Counted from the first letter of the stretch, positions 1 through 8,837 are shown. The stretch is DNA of 64,000 nt from Desulfuromonadales bacterium (GCA_029210745.1 JARGFI010000002.1:40425-104424), one strand, 5' to 3'. The notes: generated by a model not told the origin, from the sequence alone. Numbers and translations: made by a program.

Positions 1-2
1 GC

Positions 3-230
3 AGTCGCCCGCTCATTCTCCTGTCCGGACCGGTGATGATGGGGTCTTTTCTGACCTTTCGCTATGCCTTGACAATCACCCCGCTCAGTTACGCCGTCCC
101 GGCAAGGCAGGTCAGCTTGCTCTTCGGTATCCTGCTCGGTGTTTACTTTCTTGGCGAATCGTGTGGCCGTATTCGCTTTATCGCCGGCATGCTGGTTTTG
201 GCGGGGGTTTTTCTGCTGCGCCTGGGGTAG
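3..230 (+). CDS. EamA/DMT-superfamily transporter, C-terminal fragment
   Basis: The reading frame is open from the window edge to the stop at 228-230, so only the last 75 or so residues of a longer gene are seen. They form two to three hydrophobic segments separated by the phrase TITPLSYAVPARQVS and end with a Gly/Leu-rich helix. The layout of a short polar turn between paired helices matches the last helices of EamA-domain (drug/metabolite superfamily) permeases. Substrate cannot be told. The gene ends about 70 bp before the rnf promoter and runs the same way; I see no clear terminator between them. Family assignment rests on the pattern of a short fragment. Confidence 0.6.
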   Translation, partial: SRPLILLSGPVMMGSFLTFRYALTITPLSYAVPARQVSLLFGILLGVYFLGESCGRIRFIAGMLVLAGVFLLRLG

Positions 231-301
231 CCTGCGTGGCGCCGACGATACATGGAAGTGAAACGCCATTCTATTCTTCAGTCAGATTAAATTTTTTTTC
301 A

Positions 302-330
302 TTGACACGTTAATCGTGTGTCGTTATATA
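302..330 (+). promoter_or_regulatory. Sigma-70 type promoter of the rnf operon
   Basis: TTGACA at 302-307 and TATATA at 325-330 are separated by exactly 17 bp. This is a near-consensus housekeeping promoter, 67 bp before the rnfA start codon, in an AT-rich stretch. Confidence 0.75.
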
Positions 331-334
331 GTTG

Positions 335-345
335 TGGTCAGACCA
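335..345. promoter_or_regulatory. Palindromic operator candidate at the rnf transcription start
   Basis: TGGTCAGACCA is a perfect 5+1+5 palindrome lying 5 to 15 bp after the -10 box, so it would cover the transcription start and block initiation if bound. The TGGT-N3-ACCA pattern resembles operators of the FadR/PdhR/LldR branch of GntR regulators. The regulator is not in this window; the family link is inference from the half-site. Confidence 0.5.
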
Positions 346-396
346 ATTTAACGGTCTTTTTTTATTCTCTGACCCAAAAAGCAATGTGGCGGTAAG

Positions 397-978
397 ATGA
401 CAGAACTTGTGCTCATATTGATCAGCGCGATTTTCGTTAACAACTTTGTCCTTGCGCGTTTTCTCGGTATCTGCCCTTTCATGGGGGTGTCGAAGAAGGT
501 TGAGACGGCGGTTGGCATGGGGATGGCGGTTGCTTTCGTCATGACTGTTGCGACGGTGGTGACCTGGTTTCTGCAGTATTTTATTCTCCAGCCGCTCGAT
601 ATTGAATATTTGCAGACTATTGTTTTTATTCTGGTGATTGCCGCGCTGGTGCAGCTGGTCGAGATGGTGATTCAGAAAGTCAGTCCGGTCCTCTACCAGT
701 CCCTCGGTATTTTCCTGCCGTTAATTACCACCAACTGTGCGGTGCTCGGTCTGGCCGTGCTGAATATTCAAAAAGAGTACACCTTCCTTGAAGGGATTTT
801 TTTTGCCATCGGCGCGGCGGCGGGGTTTACTTTGGCGATGGTTCTCTTTGCCGGACTGCGCGAGCGGATTGATCTGTGCCCGGTGCCGCGTAGCTTTCGG
901 GGGACGGCGATTGCCATGGTGACAGCGGGGTTGCTGTCCCTGGCGTTCATGGGGTTTGCCGGCATGGTGAAGGGATAA
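397..978 (+). CDS. rnfA: Rnf complex subunit RnfA
   Basis: Integral membrane subunit of the Rnf complex, which couples ferredoxin:NAD electron transfer to ion movement across the cytoplasmic membrane. The 193 residues are almost wholly hydrophobic, with about six helices; the N-terminal [16 protein letters not shown] and mid-protein [11 protein letters not shown] are family signatures, each with a conserved Cys that in studied Rnf/Nqr complexes helps hold an intramembrane Fe-S cluster. Length matches RnfA/RsxA. It is a paralogue of RnfE encoded 3.8 kb downstream. First gene of rnfABCDGE; GGTAAG precedes the ATG at 397 as a weak ribosome site. Confidence 0.95.
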   Translation: MTELVLILISAIFVNNFVLARFLGICPFMGVSKKVETAVGMGMAVAFVMTVATVVTWFLQYFILQPLDIEYLQTIVFILVIAALVQLVEMVIQKVSPVLYQSLGIFLPLITTNCAVLGLAVLNIQKEYTFLEGIFFAIGAAAGFTLAMVLFAGLRERIDLCPVPRSFRGTAIAMVTAGLLSLAFMGFAGMVKG

Positions 979-1004
979 ACTGGCGGTGAAGAGTGTGAGC
1001 AACG

Positions 1005-1847
1005 ATGCTTGAAGCGATTTTAAGTCTGGGTGGTGTCGGCTTTTGCGCGGCGCTTGCGCTGGGTTTTGCAGCGCAGAAATTTGCTGTCGAAGTCGATGCG
1101 CGTGAGGCCGCGATTCTTGAAGTACTGCCCGGCGCCAACTGCGGTGCCTGCGGTTTTCCCGGCTGTGGTGGTTACGCCAGGGCGGTTGCTTCCGGAGCTG
1201 TCGCCCCGGAGCTGTGCCCCCCCGGTGGACCGGAGACGGTGGCCAGAATCGCCAGAATCATCGGCGTCGCGGCGATTGCGGTTGATCCGCAGGTGGCCGT
1301 GGTGATTTGTCAGGGGGATCAGCAGCGGGCGACCGAAAAATACCGTTACCTCGGTATCAGCGATTGCCGCGCCGCGCAGAAGCTCGCCGACGGGCCGAAG
1401 ACCTGCCCCGGCGGCTGCCTGGGGCTGGGGACCTGCGCGGCGATCTGCCCCTTCGGGGCGATTACCATGACCGATCAGCACTTGGCGGTGATCGATCGCG
1501 ACAAGTGCGTCGGTTGTCGTAAATGCGTTGAGCCCTGTCCGCGACAGGTGATCAAGATGACGCCCCGTTCGGTCTCCGTACACGTGCTTTGCAACAGCCA
1601 TGACAAAGGCGCGCTGGTCCGCCGCTATTGTCAGGTTGGGTGTATCGCTTGTCAGTTGTGTAAAAAAGCGGCACCGGAAGCTTACGTGATCGAAGATTTT
1701 CTGGCCCGTGTCGATTATCGCCATGCGGTCAAGCCGACCGCCGGTGTCGAAGTGGCCATTGATAAGTGTCCGACCCATTGTATCCGCGATGACAATCCGC
1801 CGCCAGCCCCCGTGCCTGACGAGAAACCTGCTCCGCAGGCGGCCTGA
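1005..1847 (+). CDS. rnfB: Rnf complex ferredoxin-type subunit RnfB
   Basis: Polyferredoxin subunit thought to take electrons from ferredoxin and pass them into Rnf. One N-terminal membrane helix (about residues 5-25) is followed by the RnfB Fe-S motif NCGACGFPGCGGYA near residue 50, then two ferredoxin motifs, CLGLGTCAAICP and CVGCRKCVEPCP, and a further Cys-rich stretch, CQVGCIACQLCKK, near residue 210. At 280 residues it is longer than the E. coli RsxB form and closer to anaerobe RnfB proteins with extra clusters. The tail is Pro/Ala-rich. It lies 26 bp after rnfA and 26 bp before rnfC. Confidence 0.95.
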   Translation: MLEAILSLGGVGFCAALALGFAAQKFAVEVDAREAAILEVLPGANCGACGFPGCGGYARAVASGAVAPELCPPGGPETVARIARIIGVAAIAVDPQVAVVICQGDQQRATEKYRYLGISDCRAAQKLADGPKTCPGGCLGLGTCAAICPFGAITMTDQHLAVIDRDKCVGCRKCVEPCPRQVIKMTPRSVSVHVLCNSHDKGALVRRYCQVGCIACQLCKKAAPEAYVIEDFLARVDYRHAVKPTAGVEVAIDKCPTHCIRDDNPPPAPVPDEKPAPQAA

Positions 1848-1873
1848 AGTACACTCGGGATGAAACTGAAGAG

Positions 1874-3205
1874 ATGAAGATAAAACGTTTTCCGGGCGGG
1901 CTGCATCCGCCGGAACATAAATCGACTGCTGCCAGGGCGATTGAACCATGTTCACTGCCGGACGAGCTGGTCATCCCGCTGGCGCAACATATCGGCGCCC
2001 CTGCCGAGCCGTGTGTGGTGATCGGTGACACCGTGGCCAAGGGGCAAGTCATCGCCCAGCCGCGGGGATTCGTTTCGGTGCCGATTCACGCGTCAAGTTC
2101 CGGGGTGGTGACGGCGGTCGAGCCGCGTTTGCACCCCATGGGGCGTCCGTTGCCGGCGATTGTGATCAAACCGGATGGCCGTGACGCCTGGCCCGACGGT
2201 CTTGAGGGCGGGATGAATCCGTTGCTGGTCGATCCGTTGACGCTGCCGCCGAGTCGCTTGCGCGATATGGTGCGCAATGCCGGGGTGGTCGGTCTGGGGG
2301 GGGCGACTTTTCCCACGCACGTTAAATTGTCGCCGCCGGGTGGAAAAAAGATCAACACCCTGATTCTCAACGGCGTTGAATGTGAACCGTACCTCACCGC
2401 CGACCACCGTCTGATGCTTGAGGAGCCGGAGCGGATCCTTGCCGGGATCGATATTCTGCGGCGGATTCTCGGGGTCGAACGGGTCTGTATCGGCATCGAG
2501 GAAAACAAGCCGGACGCGATAGCGGTGATGCGTGACGCCTGCGCGCAACGTGATATTGAGGTGATTGCGCTCAAGGTGATGTATCCGCAGGGGGCGGAAA
2601 AGCAATTGATCTTTGCGGTAACCGGGCGTCAGACACCTTCCGGCGGTTTGCCGATGGATGTCGGGGTGGTGGTACAGAATGTCGGCACTGCGGCGGCGGT
2701 GGCCGATGCTATTATCCACGGTCGTCCGCTGGTCGAGCGGATCGCGACGATTACCGGCCCGGCGCTGGTTGAACCGAAGAATCTGCGCATCCGCATCGGT
2801 ACTTCGTTACGTCATCTGGTTGCCGAGTGCGGGGGACTGCGTGAAGAGGTAGTCAAGGTGATCATGGGAGGGCCGATGATGGGGCACACCCAGTTGTCGC
2901 TTGATGTACCCGCCATCCGGGGAACTTCCGGGCTGTTGCTGCTCGACAAAAACGCGGTAGCGACGCGGTCGGAAGGCCCCTGTATCCGTTGTGCGCGCTG
3001 TGTAAGTGTCTGTCCGGCACGCTTGCTGCCGACGACGATCTCGGCCTACGCCCGCCGCGACATGATTGCCGAGGCGGAACGGTTCAATGCCCTCGACTGC
3101 ATTGAGTGTGGCTGCTGTGCCTATACTTGTCCTGCCCGCATCCCGCTGGTGCAGTCGATTCGTCAGGTCAAAGGGGCGATTCTGGCCAAACGGAGATTGT
3201 CCTGA
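1874..3205 (+). CDS. rnfC: Rnf complex NADH-binding subunit RnfC
   Basis: Peripheral subunit carrying FMN and the NAD(H) site, related to NuoF. The 443 residues start with the RnfC barrel region (FPGGLHPPEHK), have a glycine loop GLGGATFPTHVKL near residue 140 as in the NuoF nucleotide-binding fold, and end with two [4Fe-4S] motifs, CIRCARCVSVCP and CIECGCCAYTCP. It lacks the long Ala/Lys-rich C-terminal extension of E. coli RsxC, giving the short form seen in anaerobes. The stop is followed after one base by the rnfD start codon. Confidence 0.95.
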   Translation: MKIKRFPGGLHPPEHKSTAARAIEPCSLPDELVIPLAQHIGAPAEPCVVIGDTVAKGQVIAQPRGFVSVPIHASSSGVVTAVEPRLHPMGRPLPAIVIKPDGRDAWPDGLEGGMNPLLVDPLTLPPSRLRDMVRNAGVVGLGGATFPTHVKLSPPGGKKINTLILNGVECEPYLTADHRLMLEEPERILAGIDILRRILGVERVCIGIEENKPDAIAVMRDACAQRDIEVIALKVMYPQGAEKQLIFAVTGRQTPSGGLPMDVGVVVQNVGTAAAVADAIIHGRPLVERIATITGPALVEPKNLRIRIGTSLRHLVAECGGLREEVVKVIMGGPMMGHTQLSLDVPAIRGTSGLLLLDKNAVATRSEGPCIRCARCVSVCPARLLPTTISAYARRDMIAEAERFNALDCIECGCCAYTCPARIPLVQSIRQVKGAILAKRRLS

Positions 3206-3206
3206 C

Positions 3207-4202
3207 ATGACCGAACAATACTATCTTTCCTCCTCGCCCCACATGCATTCCGGCGCAACCACCGACAAGGTGATGCGCGACGTGATTTACGCATTGCTCC
3301 CGGCCTGTCTGACGGCGGTGTGGTTTTTCGGGCTTGCCGCATTGACCACCTTGCTGCTGTGCGTTGCTTCCTGTCTGGTTGCCGAAGCGGCGTGCCTCAA
3401 ATTGCAGGGGCGGGCGCAGAGCACCCTGGCTGACGGCAGTGCGGTGTTGACCGGTCTTTTGCTGGCGCTTAATCTGCCTGCCGCCGCACCCTGGTGGCTG
3501 ACAGTGCTCGGCGGCGCGGTGGCCATTGTTATCGGCAAGCAGGTTTACGGCGGGCTGGGGTACAACCCGTTCAACCCGGCATTGGTGGCGCGGGTGGTGC
3601 TGCTGATCTCTTTTCCGATTCAGATGACCAGCTGGACCGCGCCGCTGGCTTCGGCTTCGGGGGTGGACGCGGTGACCATGGCAACGCCCCTCGGCGAATG
3701 GAAAACCGCCGTGATGCTCACCAGTAAGCTACCCGCCGTGCAGCCGGCAGATTATCTCAACTATCTGACCGGCAATATGGCCGGGTGTCTCGGCGAGGTT
3801 TCCGCCGTTGCGGTGCTGATTGGCGCGGCATATCTGTTCTGGCGGCGTATCATCACCTGGCATATTCCGCTGACTTTTGTGGTTACGGTGGCCGTGTTGA
3901 CCGGGATATTCTGGCTGGTCGACCCGACGCGTTATCCCGATCCGTTGCTGCATGTGTTGACCGGCGGCTTGCTGCTCGGTGCCTTTTTTATGGCAACCGA
4001 CATGGTGACTTCGCCGGTATCCTCCACGGGAATGATCATCTTCGGGTTCGGCTGCGGGCTGATCACGGTCCTGATCCGACTCTTCGGTGGCTATCCGGAA
4101 GGGGTGTCGTTCGCGATTTTGCTGATGAATGCGGCAACGCCGTTGATCGATCGCTACACGCCACCACGCAAGTTTGGTGCGGTCGGGGAGGTGGTGCGAT
4201 GA
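3207..4202 (+). CDS. rnfD: Rnf complex membrane flavoprotein RnfD
   Basis: Membrane subunit carrying a covalently bound FMN in studied homologues (RnfD/NqrB family). I take the ATG at 3207 because TEQYYLSSSPHMHS is the usual RnfD beginning and it follows the rnfC stop directly; the open frame upstream is only rnfC shadow. About nine hydrophobic helices are visible, plus the conserved GYNPFNPALVARV near residue 120. The stretch DAVTMATPLG near residue 158 is where the family carries its flavinylated threonine. The final codons overlap the rnfG start (ATGA at 4199-4202). Confidence 0.93.
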   Translation: MTEQYYLSSSPHMHSGATTDKVMRDVIYALLPACLTAVWFFGLAALTTLLLCVASCLVAEAACLKLQGRAQSTLADGSAVLTGLLLALNLPAAAPWWLTVLGGAVAIVIGKQVYGGLGYNPFNPALVARVVLLISFPIQMTSWTAPLASASGVDAVTMATPLGEWKTAVMLTSKLPAVQPADYLNYLTGNMAGCLGEVSAVAVLIGAAYLFWRRIITWHIPLTFVVTVAVLTGIFWLVDPTRYPDPLLHVLTGGLLLGAFFMATDMVTSPVSSTGMIIFGFGCGLITVLIRLFGGYPEGVSFAILLMNAATPLIDRYTPPRKFGAVGEVVR

Positions 4203-4825
4203 GAGACATTCTCCGGCTGGTCTGCACCTTGACCCTGATTGCATGTATCGCCGGTGCCGTATTGTCGTTGGTCGAGGTGGCAACACGCGAACCGATCGCG
4301 GCGCAGCGACGGCTGGTGATGTTGCGTGCGCTACAGGCGGTGTTGCCTGCATTCGACAATCAACCTGATAACGACACCGTGACACTTGGCCGGGGTCGCG
4401 ACAAGCGTGGACGGGAACTCAGGCAAACCTTTTTCCGTGCGCGCAGCGACGGCAAACTGGTCGGCATCGCCTTCAGTGCAACCGCCCCCGATGGCTATAG
4501 CGGCAATATCGACATCATGGTCGGGATCACCCCGGACGGAACGGTTCAGGCGATCGAGATCCTCGCGCATATGGAAACTCCGGGATTGGGCGACAAGATC
4601 ACCCATCAACCGTTCAAACAGCAATTTCATGACAAGTCGCTCGACAATGCTGATTGGCGGGTGAAAAAAGACGGCGGGGGGTTTGATCAGATTACCGGTG
4701 CGACAATTTCCCCGCGGGCGGTCGTCGGTGCGGTGCGCAAGGCGCTGGAATTTTATCACCGGAACAGCGCCGCGATCACGGCACCGGAACCAGCGGAAAC
4801 TCCGCCGACAGGAGGGGGGGAATGA
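4199..4825 (+). CDS. rnfG: Rnf complex FMN-binding subunit RnfG
   Basis: Mostly extracytoplasmic flavoprotein held by one N-terminal helix (residues 5-25). It carries the FMN-binding domain; the sequence FDQITGATISPRAV near residue 165 contains the (S/T)GAT motif whose threonine bonds FMN covalently through phosphate. The GLGDKITHQPFKQQF segment before it is also typical. 208 residues is usual for the family. Start chosen at the ATG overlapping the rnfD stop; the open frame upstream is out-of-frame rnfD sequence. Its stop overlaps the rnfE start in another ATGA. Confidence 0.93.
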   Translation: MRDILRLVCTLTLIACIAGAVLSLVEVATREPIAAQRRLVMLRALQAVLPAFDNQPDNDTVTLGRGRDKRGRELRQTFFRARSDGKLVGIAFSATAPDGYSGNIDIMVGITPDGTVQAIEILAHMETPGLGDKITHQPFKQQFHDKSLDNADWRVKKDGGGFDQITGATISPRAVVGAVRKALEFYHRNSAAITAPEPAETPPTGGGE

Positions 4826-5415
4826 GTGTGCTGCAAGAGTTCAGCAAAGGGTTGTGGCGAGAAAATGCGGTATTCAAGCTGCTCCTCGGTCTGTGTCCGA
4901 CGCTGGCGGTCACCACCAGTGCCGAGAATGGCCTCGGTATGGGGCTGGCAACGACATTTGTGTTGCTCTGCTCCAACAGCGTCGTTGCACTGTTGCGCAA
5001 GGTGATCCCGCCGCAAGTCCGGATTCCGGCTTTCATTGTCATTATCGCGTCATTTGTAACCGTCGTCCAGTTGTGCATGGAGGCCTATCTTTACAGCCTG
5101 TATCAGGCGCTGGGCATCTTTATTCCGTTGATCGTGGTCAATTGTCTGATCCTTGGCCGGGCAGAAGCCTTTGCGTCGAAAAATACCTTCCGTACGGCTT
5201 TTTTTGACGGCCTCGGGATGGGCACAGGTTTTACTCTGGCCCTGTTTTTGCTCGGCGCAGTGCGCGAAATTTTTGGTTCCGGCACGCTGCTCGGTGTCGC
5301 CCTGTTCGGGGAGGGTTATCAGCCCCTGTTGTTAATGATCCTGCCACCCGGCGCTTTTATCACCCTGGGGCTGTTGCTGGCAGCGATGAATCGCTTTGAG
5401 TTACGACAAAAATAA
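4822..5415 (+). CDS. rnfE: Rnf complex subunit RnfE
   Basis: Integral membrane partner of RnfA; together they form the central pseudo-symmetric pair of the complex. About six helices in 197 residues; family signatures include GLWRENAVFKLLLGLCPTLA at the N terminus and IPLIVVNCLILGRAEAFAS mid-protein, each with the conserved Cys expected for the shared intramembrane cluster. Last gene of the rnf operon, in the order A-B-C-D-G-E found in gamma-proteobacterial rsx operons rather than the C-D-G-E-A-B order of clostridia. No convincing hairpin terminator follows. Confidence 0.94.
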   Translation: MSVLQEFSKGLWRENAVFKLLLGLCPTLAVTTSAENGLGMGLATTFVLLCSNSVVALLRKVIPPQVRIPAFIVIIASFVTVVQLCMEAYLYSLYQALGIFIPLIVVNCLILGRAEAFASKNTFRTAFFDGLGMGTGFTLALFLLGAVREIFGSGTLLGVALFGEGYQPLLLMILPPGAFITLGLLLAAMNRFELRQK

Positions 5416-5540
5416 CCTCCCCATCTGCCGCTTCAGTTCCTTTACCGGTTCTTCTGTTGTGCACCTATAGCTGACTCCATTTGTCCCCTATTTTAATGAC
5501 TAACAACCTGTTAACAAGCAGTTATAACTAAAAAAATTGC

Positions 5541-5556
5541 ATACTGTATACTGTAT
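5541..5556. promoter_or_regulatory. Overlapping ATACTGTAT repeats upstream of the nuo promoter
   Basis: Two copies of ATACTGTAT (5541-5549 and 5548-5556) overlap by two bases, giving a 7-bp period. Each is itself an ATAC-N-GTAT palindrome. They end 7 bp before the -35 box of the proposed nuo promoter, a usual place for an activator or UP-like element. No regulator can be named. Confidence 0.35.
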
Positions 5557-5563
5557 TTTTTCC

Positions 5564-5592
5564 TTGACAAGGGGCTTAATTTGTCTTAACTT
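5564..5592 (+). promoter_or_regulatory. Putative sigma-70 promoter of the nuo operon
   Basis: TTGACA at 5564-5569, 17-bp spacer, then TAACTT at 5587-5592 as a weaker -10 box. It lies 84 bp before nuoA in the only sizeable gap between the rnf and nuo operons. A perfect -35 with a poor -10 would suit an activated promoter. Confidence 0.5.
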
Positions 5593-5675
5593 GCACCGCC
5601 GAACGAGCACACGAGAGCTCGTCAGATAATGTCAGACGAAACATCCTGTATGAACTGCCGAGAGGAGCTTTTTCC

Positions 5676-6032
5676 ATGCTTGAAAGTTACCTGCCGATAC
5701 TCTTTCTGATCCTGGTCGCGATAGGCTTCGGGGTTATCGTCGTTGTTCTTTCGCGACTGATTGGGCAGAAGAAGCCGACCGCCATCAAGCTGGCTCCGTA
5801 CGAGTGCGGGATGCCACCGGTCGGAAGCGCGCGCGCGCGGTTTTCCATCAAGTTTTACATCATCGCCATGCTCTTCATTCTCTTCGATATTGAGGCGGTC
5901 TTTCTCTACCCCTGGGCGGTCATGTTCAAGCGGTTGGGTCTCTTCGGTTTCATAGAGATGGGCGTCTTCATCGCGATTTTGCTGGTCGGTTATATTTACG
6001 TCTGGAAAAAAGGAGCACTGGAATGGGAATAG
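5676..6032 (+). CDS. nuoA: NADH-quinone oxidoreductase subunit A
   Basis: Small membrane subunit of complex I at the junction between the peripheral and membrane arms. 118 residues with three helices. The conserved loop [20 protein letters not shown] contains the family Cys and the run that contacts NuoB/NuoD and quinone-site loops; the helix 2 acidic motif [11 protein letters not shown] is intact. GAGAGGAG lies ahead of the ATG. It heads a nuoA-N operon in the same order as E. coli but with separate nuoC and nuoD. nuoB begins ten bases before this gene ends. Confidence 0.96.
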   Translation: MLESYLPILFLILVAIGFGVIVVVLSRLIGQKKPTAIKLAPYECGMPPVGSARARFSIKFYIIAMLFILFDIEAVFLYPWAVMFKRLGLFGFIEMGVFIAILLVGYIYVWKKGALEWE

Positions 6033-6532
6033 AGGAGACTCTGGGCAACAACGTCATTACGACGTCGCTGGATAAGCTGGTCAACTGGTCGCGCTCTCGT
6101 TCGCTGTGGCCGATGACCTTCGGTCTGGCCTGTTGTGCCATCGAAATGATGGCCACCGGCGCCGCCCGTTTTGACCTTGACCGTTTTGGTATCCTGTTCC
6201 GCGCCTCGCCGCGGCAATCGGACCTGATTGTGATCGCCGGGACAGTGACCAGGAAGATGCTGCCGGTTATTCAGACGGTGTACGAGCAGATGCCGGAACC
6301 CCGCTACGTTATTGCGATGGGGGCCTGTGCCTGTTCGGGAGGAATTTTCGATACCTATAGTACGGTTCAGGGGGTCGATGAGGCGTTGCCGGTCGATGTT
6401 TATATCCCCGGTTGCCCGCCGCGTCCCGAGGGCTTGCTCTACGGCTTTATGAAGCTGCAGGAGAAGATCATGGCGGAACAGAATTCGTTCGGCGCGGTGA
6501 TCGGTATTGGTGACCGGATCGACGGCGTCTAA
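6023..6532 (+). CDS. nuoB: NADH-quinone oxidoreductase subunit B
   Basis: Holds the last Fe-S cluster (N2), which reduces quinone. The cluster ligands are visible: the adjacent Cys pair in [18 protein letters not shown] near residue 37, a Cys in [11 protein letters not shown] near residue 102, and the final Cys in [11 protein letters not shown] near residue 132. 169 residues is normal. It overlaps nuoA by 10 bp, indicating coupled translation. Confidence 0.96.
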   Translation: MGIEETLGNNVITTSLDKLVNWSRSRSLWPMTFGLACCAIEMMATGAARFDLDRFGILFRASPRQSDLIVIAGTVTRKMLPVIQTVYEQMPEPRYVIAMGACACSGGIFDTYSTVQGVDEALPVDVYIPGCPPRPEGLLYGFMKLQEKIMAEQNSFGAVIGIGDRIDGV

Positions 6533-6558
6533 TCAGGAATACGACGGGGTTAATCGAT

Positions 6559-7041
6559 ATGAGTGAACATGTAGCAGTTGCCAAACTGCAAGGTAAATTC
6601 TCCAGCGAAGTGCTGGAGGTCAAAGAGTTTCGTGGTGAGACGACGGTGACCGTCAAGAAAGAGGACATCGTTGCGATCTGTTCGTTTCTGAAGAACGAGC
6701 TTGGTTACAACCTGTTGACCGATCTTTGTGGCGTCGATTATCTCGGCCGGACACCGCGCTTTCAGGTTGTTTACAATATCTACAACATCACCACCAAAGA
6801 TCGACTGAGAATCAAGACGCCGGTTGAGGAGAGTGACGCAAACATCGACACTGTCAGTGGTGTCTGGAGTACAGCAAACTGGCTTGAGCGTGAATGCTGG
6901 GACCTGATGGGGATTGGTTTTAACAATCACCCCGATCTGCGTCGCATTCTGCTGCCGGATGACTGGGAAGGGCACCCGTTGCGCAAGGATTATCCGGTGC
7001 AGGGGCCCGATCGTGAACCGTATCAGGGCCGGGTTTCGTGA
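6559..7041 (+). CDS. nuoC: NADH-quinone oxidoreductase subunit C
   Basis: Peripheral-arm 30 kDa subunit that sits beside NuoD. 160 residues with the family signature ERECWDLMGIGFNNHPDLRR and the closing LPDDWEGHPLRKDYPV. Here it is a free-standing gene, unlike the fused nuoCD of E. coli. It starts 26 bp after nuoB. Confidence 0.95.
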   Translation: MSEHVAVAKLQGKFSSEVLEVKEFRGETTVTVKKEDIVAICSFLKNELGYNLLTDLCGVDYLGRTPRFQVVYNIYNITTKDRLRIKTPVEESDANIDTVSGVWSTANWLERECWDLMGIGFNNHPDLRRILLPDDWEGHPLRKDYPVQGPDREPYQGRVS

Positions 7042-7085
7042 GTTTCGGTTCCGACAATTTTCGTTTCCGATAGAAGAGGCAGACA

Positions 7086-8264
7086 ATGGCAAACACCGAA
7101 ACTATGACCATCAACATGGGGCCGCAGCACCCGTCAACGCACGGGGTTCTGCGCCTGATTCTTGAACTCGACGGCGAGACTGTTGTCAAGGCAGTTCCGC
7201 ATATCGGCTTCCTTCACCGGGGGATCGAAAAGTTGTCGGAGCATCGCACCTATCACCAGGTGTTGCCCCTGACAGACCGTCTCGATTATCTGGCGCCGAT
7301 GCATAACAATCTGGGTTATGTCCTGGCTGTTGAAAAGTTGCTGGGGATTACCGATCAGATTCCTGAGCGCGCCAACGTGGTCCGCGTCATCATGGCCGAA
7401 CTGACCCGGATCAAGAGTCACCTGGTCTGGCTGGCTTGTCACGCCCTCGACATCGGTGCGATGACAGTGTTCATCTATTGCTTCCGCGAGCGGGAGCATA
7501 TCATGGATATCTATGAGAAGCTCTCCGGGGCGCGGATGACGTCCAACTATTTCCGCGTCGGCGGACTCTCCGCCGATCTCCCCGATGGGCTGGAACAGGA
7601 AATACGTGATTTCATCGATTCCATGCCGGGACATATCGCCACCTATGAAGGGCTGTTGACCGGGAACCGAATCTGGCAAAAACGGATTCAGGGCGTCGGA
7701 ACAATCAGTGCCGAGGATGCTATTGATCTCGGTGTCACCGGACCGTCTTTACGCGGCTCCGGCGTTGACTGGGACCTGCGCCGCGACAACCCTTACAGCG
7801 GTTACGAAGACTACGATTTCAATGTCATTGTGGACGAGGGTTGCGACACATGGGCACGCTACCATGTGCGCCTCAAAGAGATGTACGAATCGTGCAAGAT
7901 CATTCTGCAGGGGCTTGACAAGCTGAAACCCGGGCCGATTCTGGCCGATTGTCCGAAGATCTGCCTGCCGCCGAAAAAAGACGTGGTGAACACCATTGAA
8001 GGGCTGATTCACCATTTCAAGATTATCAGTGAGGGGTTTAAGCCGGAAGTCGGTGAAATCTATCAGGGGGTTGAAAACCCTAAGGGTGAAGTCGGTTTCT
8101 ATTTGGTTTCCGACGGCAGCCCCCGCCCCTACCGGATGAAGATTCGCCCGGCCTCATTTATCAATTTGCAGGCGTTGCCGAAGATGTGTGAAGGATCATT
8201 GATCGCTGATGTCGTCGCCGTTATCGGTACGCTCGACATCGTTCTTGGCGAGATTGATCGTTAA
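7086..8264 (+). CDS. nuoD: NADH-quinone oxidoreductase subunit D
   Basis: 49 kDa-type subunit that forms the quinone-binding pocket with NuoB; related to the large subunit of [NiFe] hydrogenases but lacking the Ni ligands. The N terminus MTINMGPQHPSTHGVLRL carries the conserved quinone-site histidines, followed by HRGIEKL and the ERANVVRVIMAELTRI run. The C terminus contains GSPRPYRMKIRPASF and ends in the usual VLGEIDR. 392 residues matches stand-alone NuoD. Confidence 0.96.
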   Translation: MANTETMTINMGPQHPSTHGVLRLILELDGETVVKAVPHIGFLHRGIEKLSEHRTYHQVLPLTDRLDYLAPMHNNLGYVLAVEKLLGITDQIPERANVVRVIMAELTRIKSHLVWLACHALDIGAMTVFIYCFREREHIMDIYEKLSGARMTSNYFRVGGLSADLPDGLEQEIRDFIDSMPGHIATYEGLLTGNRIWQKRIQGVGTISAEDAIDLGVTGPSLRGSGVDWDLRRDNPYSGYEDYDFNVIVDEGCDTWARYHVRLKEMYESCKIILQGLDKLKPGPILADCPKICLPPKKDVVNTIEGLIHHFKIISEGFKPEVGEIYQGVENPKGEVGFYLVSDGSPRPYRMKIRPASFINLQALPKMCEGSLIADVVAVIGTLDIVLGEIDR

Positions 8265-8293
8265 CCGCTGACGGGATGGAAGAGGTACCTCTC

Positions 8294-8791
8294 ATGACTG
8301 AAGCTGCGGAACAAGTAACCGAGCCGGACATTGACCTGACCGGTGCTAATGCGATTCTTGACAAATATGTCGATATGCATGGCGCTCTGATGCCGGCATT
8401 GCAGGAAATTCAGGAATTTTACGGTTATATCCCCGAGTCCACTGTGCATTTGACCGCTGAGCGGCTGAATGTTTATACCAGTCAGATATACGGGGTGCTC
8501 ACCTTTTATGCCCAGTTTCATCTGCAGCCGCGTGGCAAGTATATTGTGCGTGTCTGTATGGGGACGGCCTGCCACGTCAAAGGTGCCGGGCGGATTGCCG
8601 ACACGATCAAGGATCGTCTCGGTGTGGGGCATGCCGAGACCACCGATGACCTTAAATTTACCGCAGAATATGTCGCCTGTATCGGCGCCTGCGGCATGGC
8701 GCCGGTTATTATGGTGAACGACGGTACGTACGGTTCATTGACGGTTCAGAAGGTGGACGAAGTCATTGAAAAATACCAGGCAATGGAATAG
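8294..8791 (+). CDS. nuoE: NADH-quinone oxidoreductase subunit E
   Basis: 24 kDa [2Fe-2S] subunit of the NADH-oxidising module. The thioredoxin-like domain has the four ligands in CMGTACHVKGA and CIGACGMAP (CX4C and CX3C). I place the start at 8294 rather than the ATG at 8276 because AGAGG sits eight bases ahead of it and the upstream ATG has no ribosome site. 165 residues. It is followed by nuoF after 46 bp. Confidence 0.93.
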   Translation: MTEAAEQVTEPDIDLTGANAILDKYVDMHGALMPALQEIQEFYGYIPESTVHLTAERLNVYTSQIYGVLTFYAQFHLQPRGKYIVRVCMGTACHVKGAGRIADTIKDRLGVGHAETTDDLKFTAEYVACIGACGMAPVIMVNDGTYGSLTVQKVDEVIEKYQAME

Positions 8792-8837
8792 CCCAACTGT
8801 TACGAAGTAACCCAAGACAACTCGGGGATTTGTTCAT

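Noticed and set aside
1020-1955. 311-codon open frame on the minus strand over rnfB
   Set aside because: It lies opposite a clear RnfB with intact Fe-S motifs; its translation is low-complexity Arg/His-rich without any family feature.
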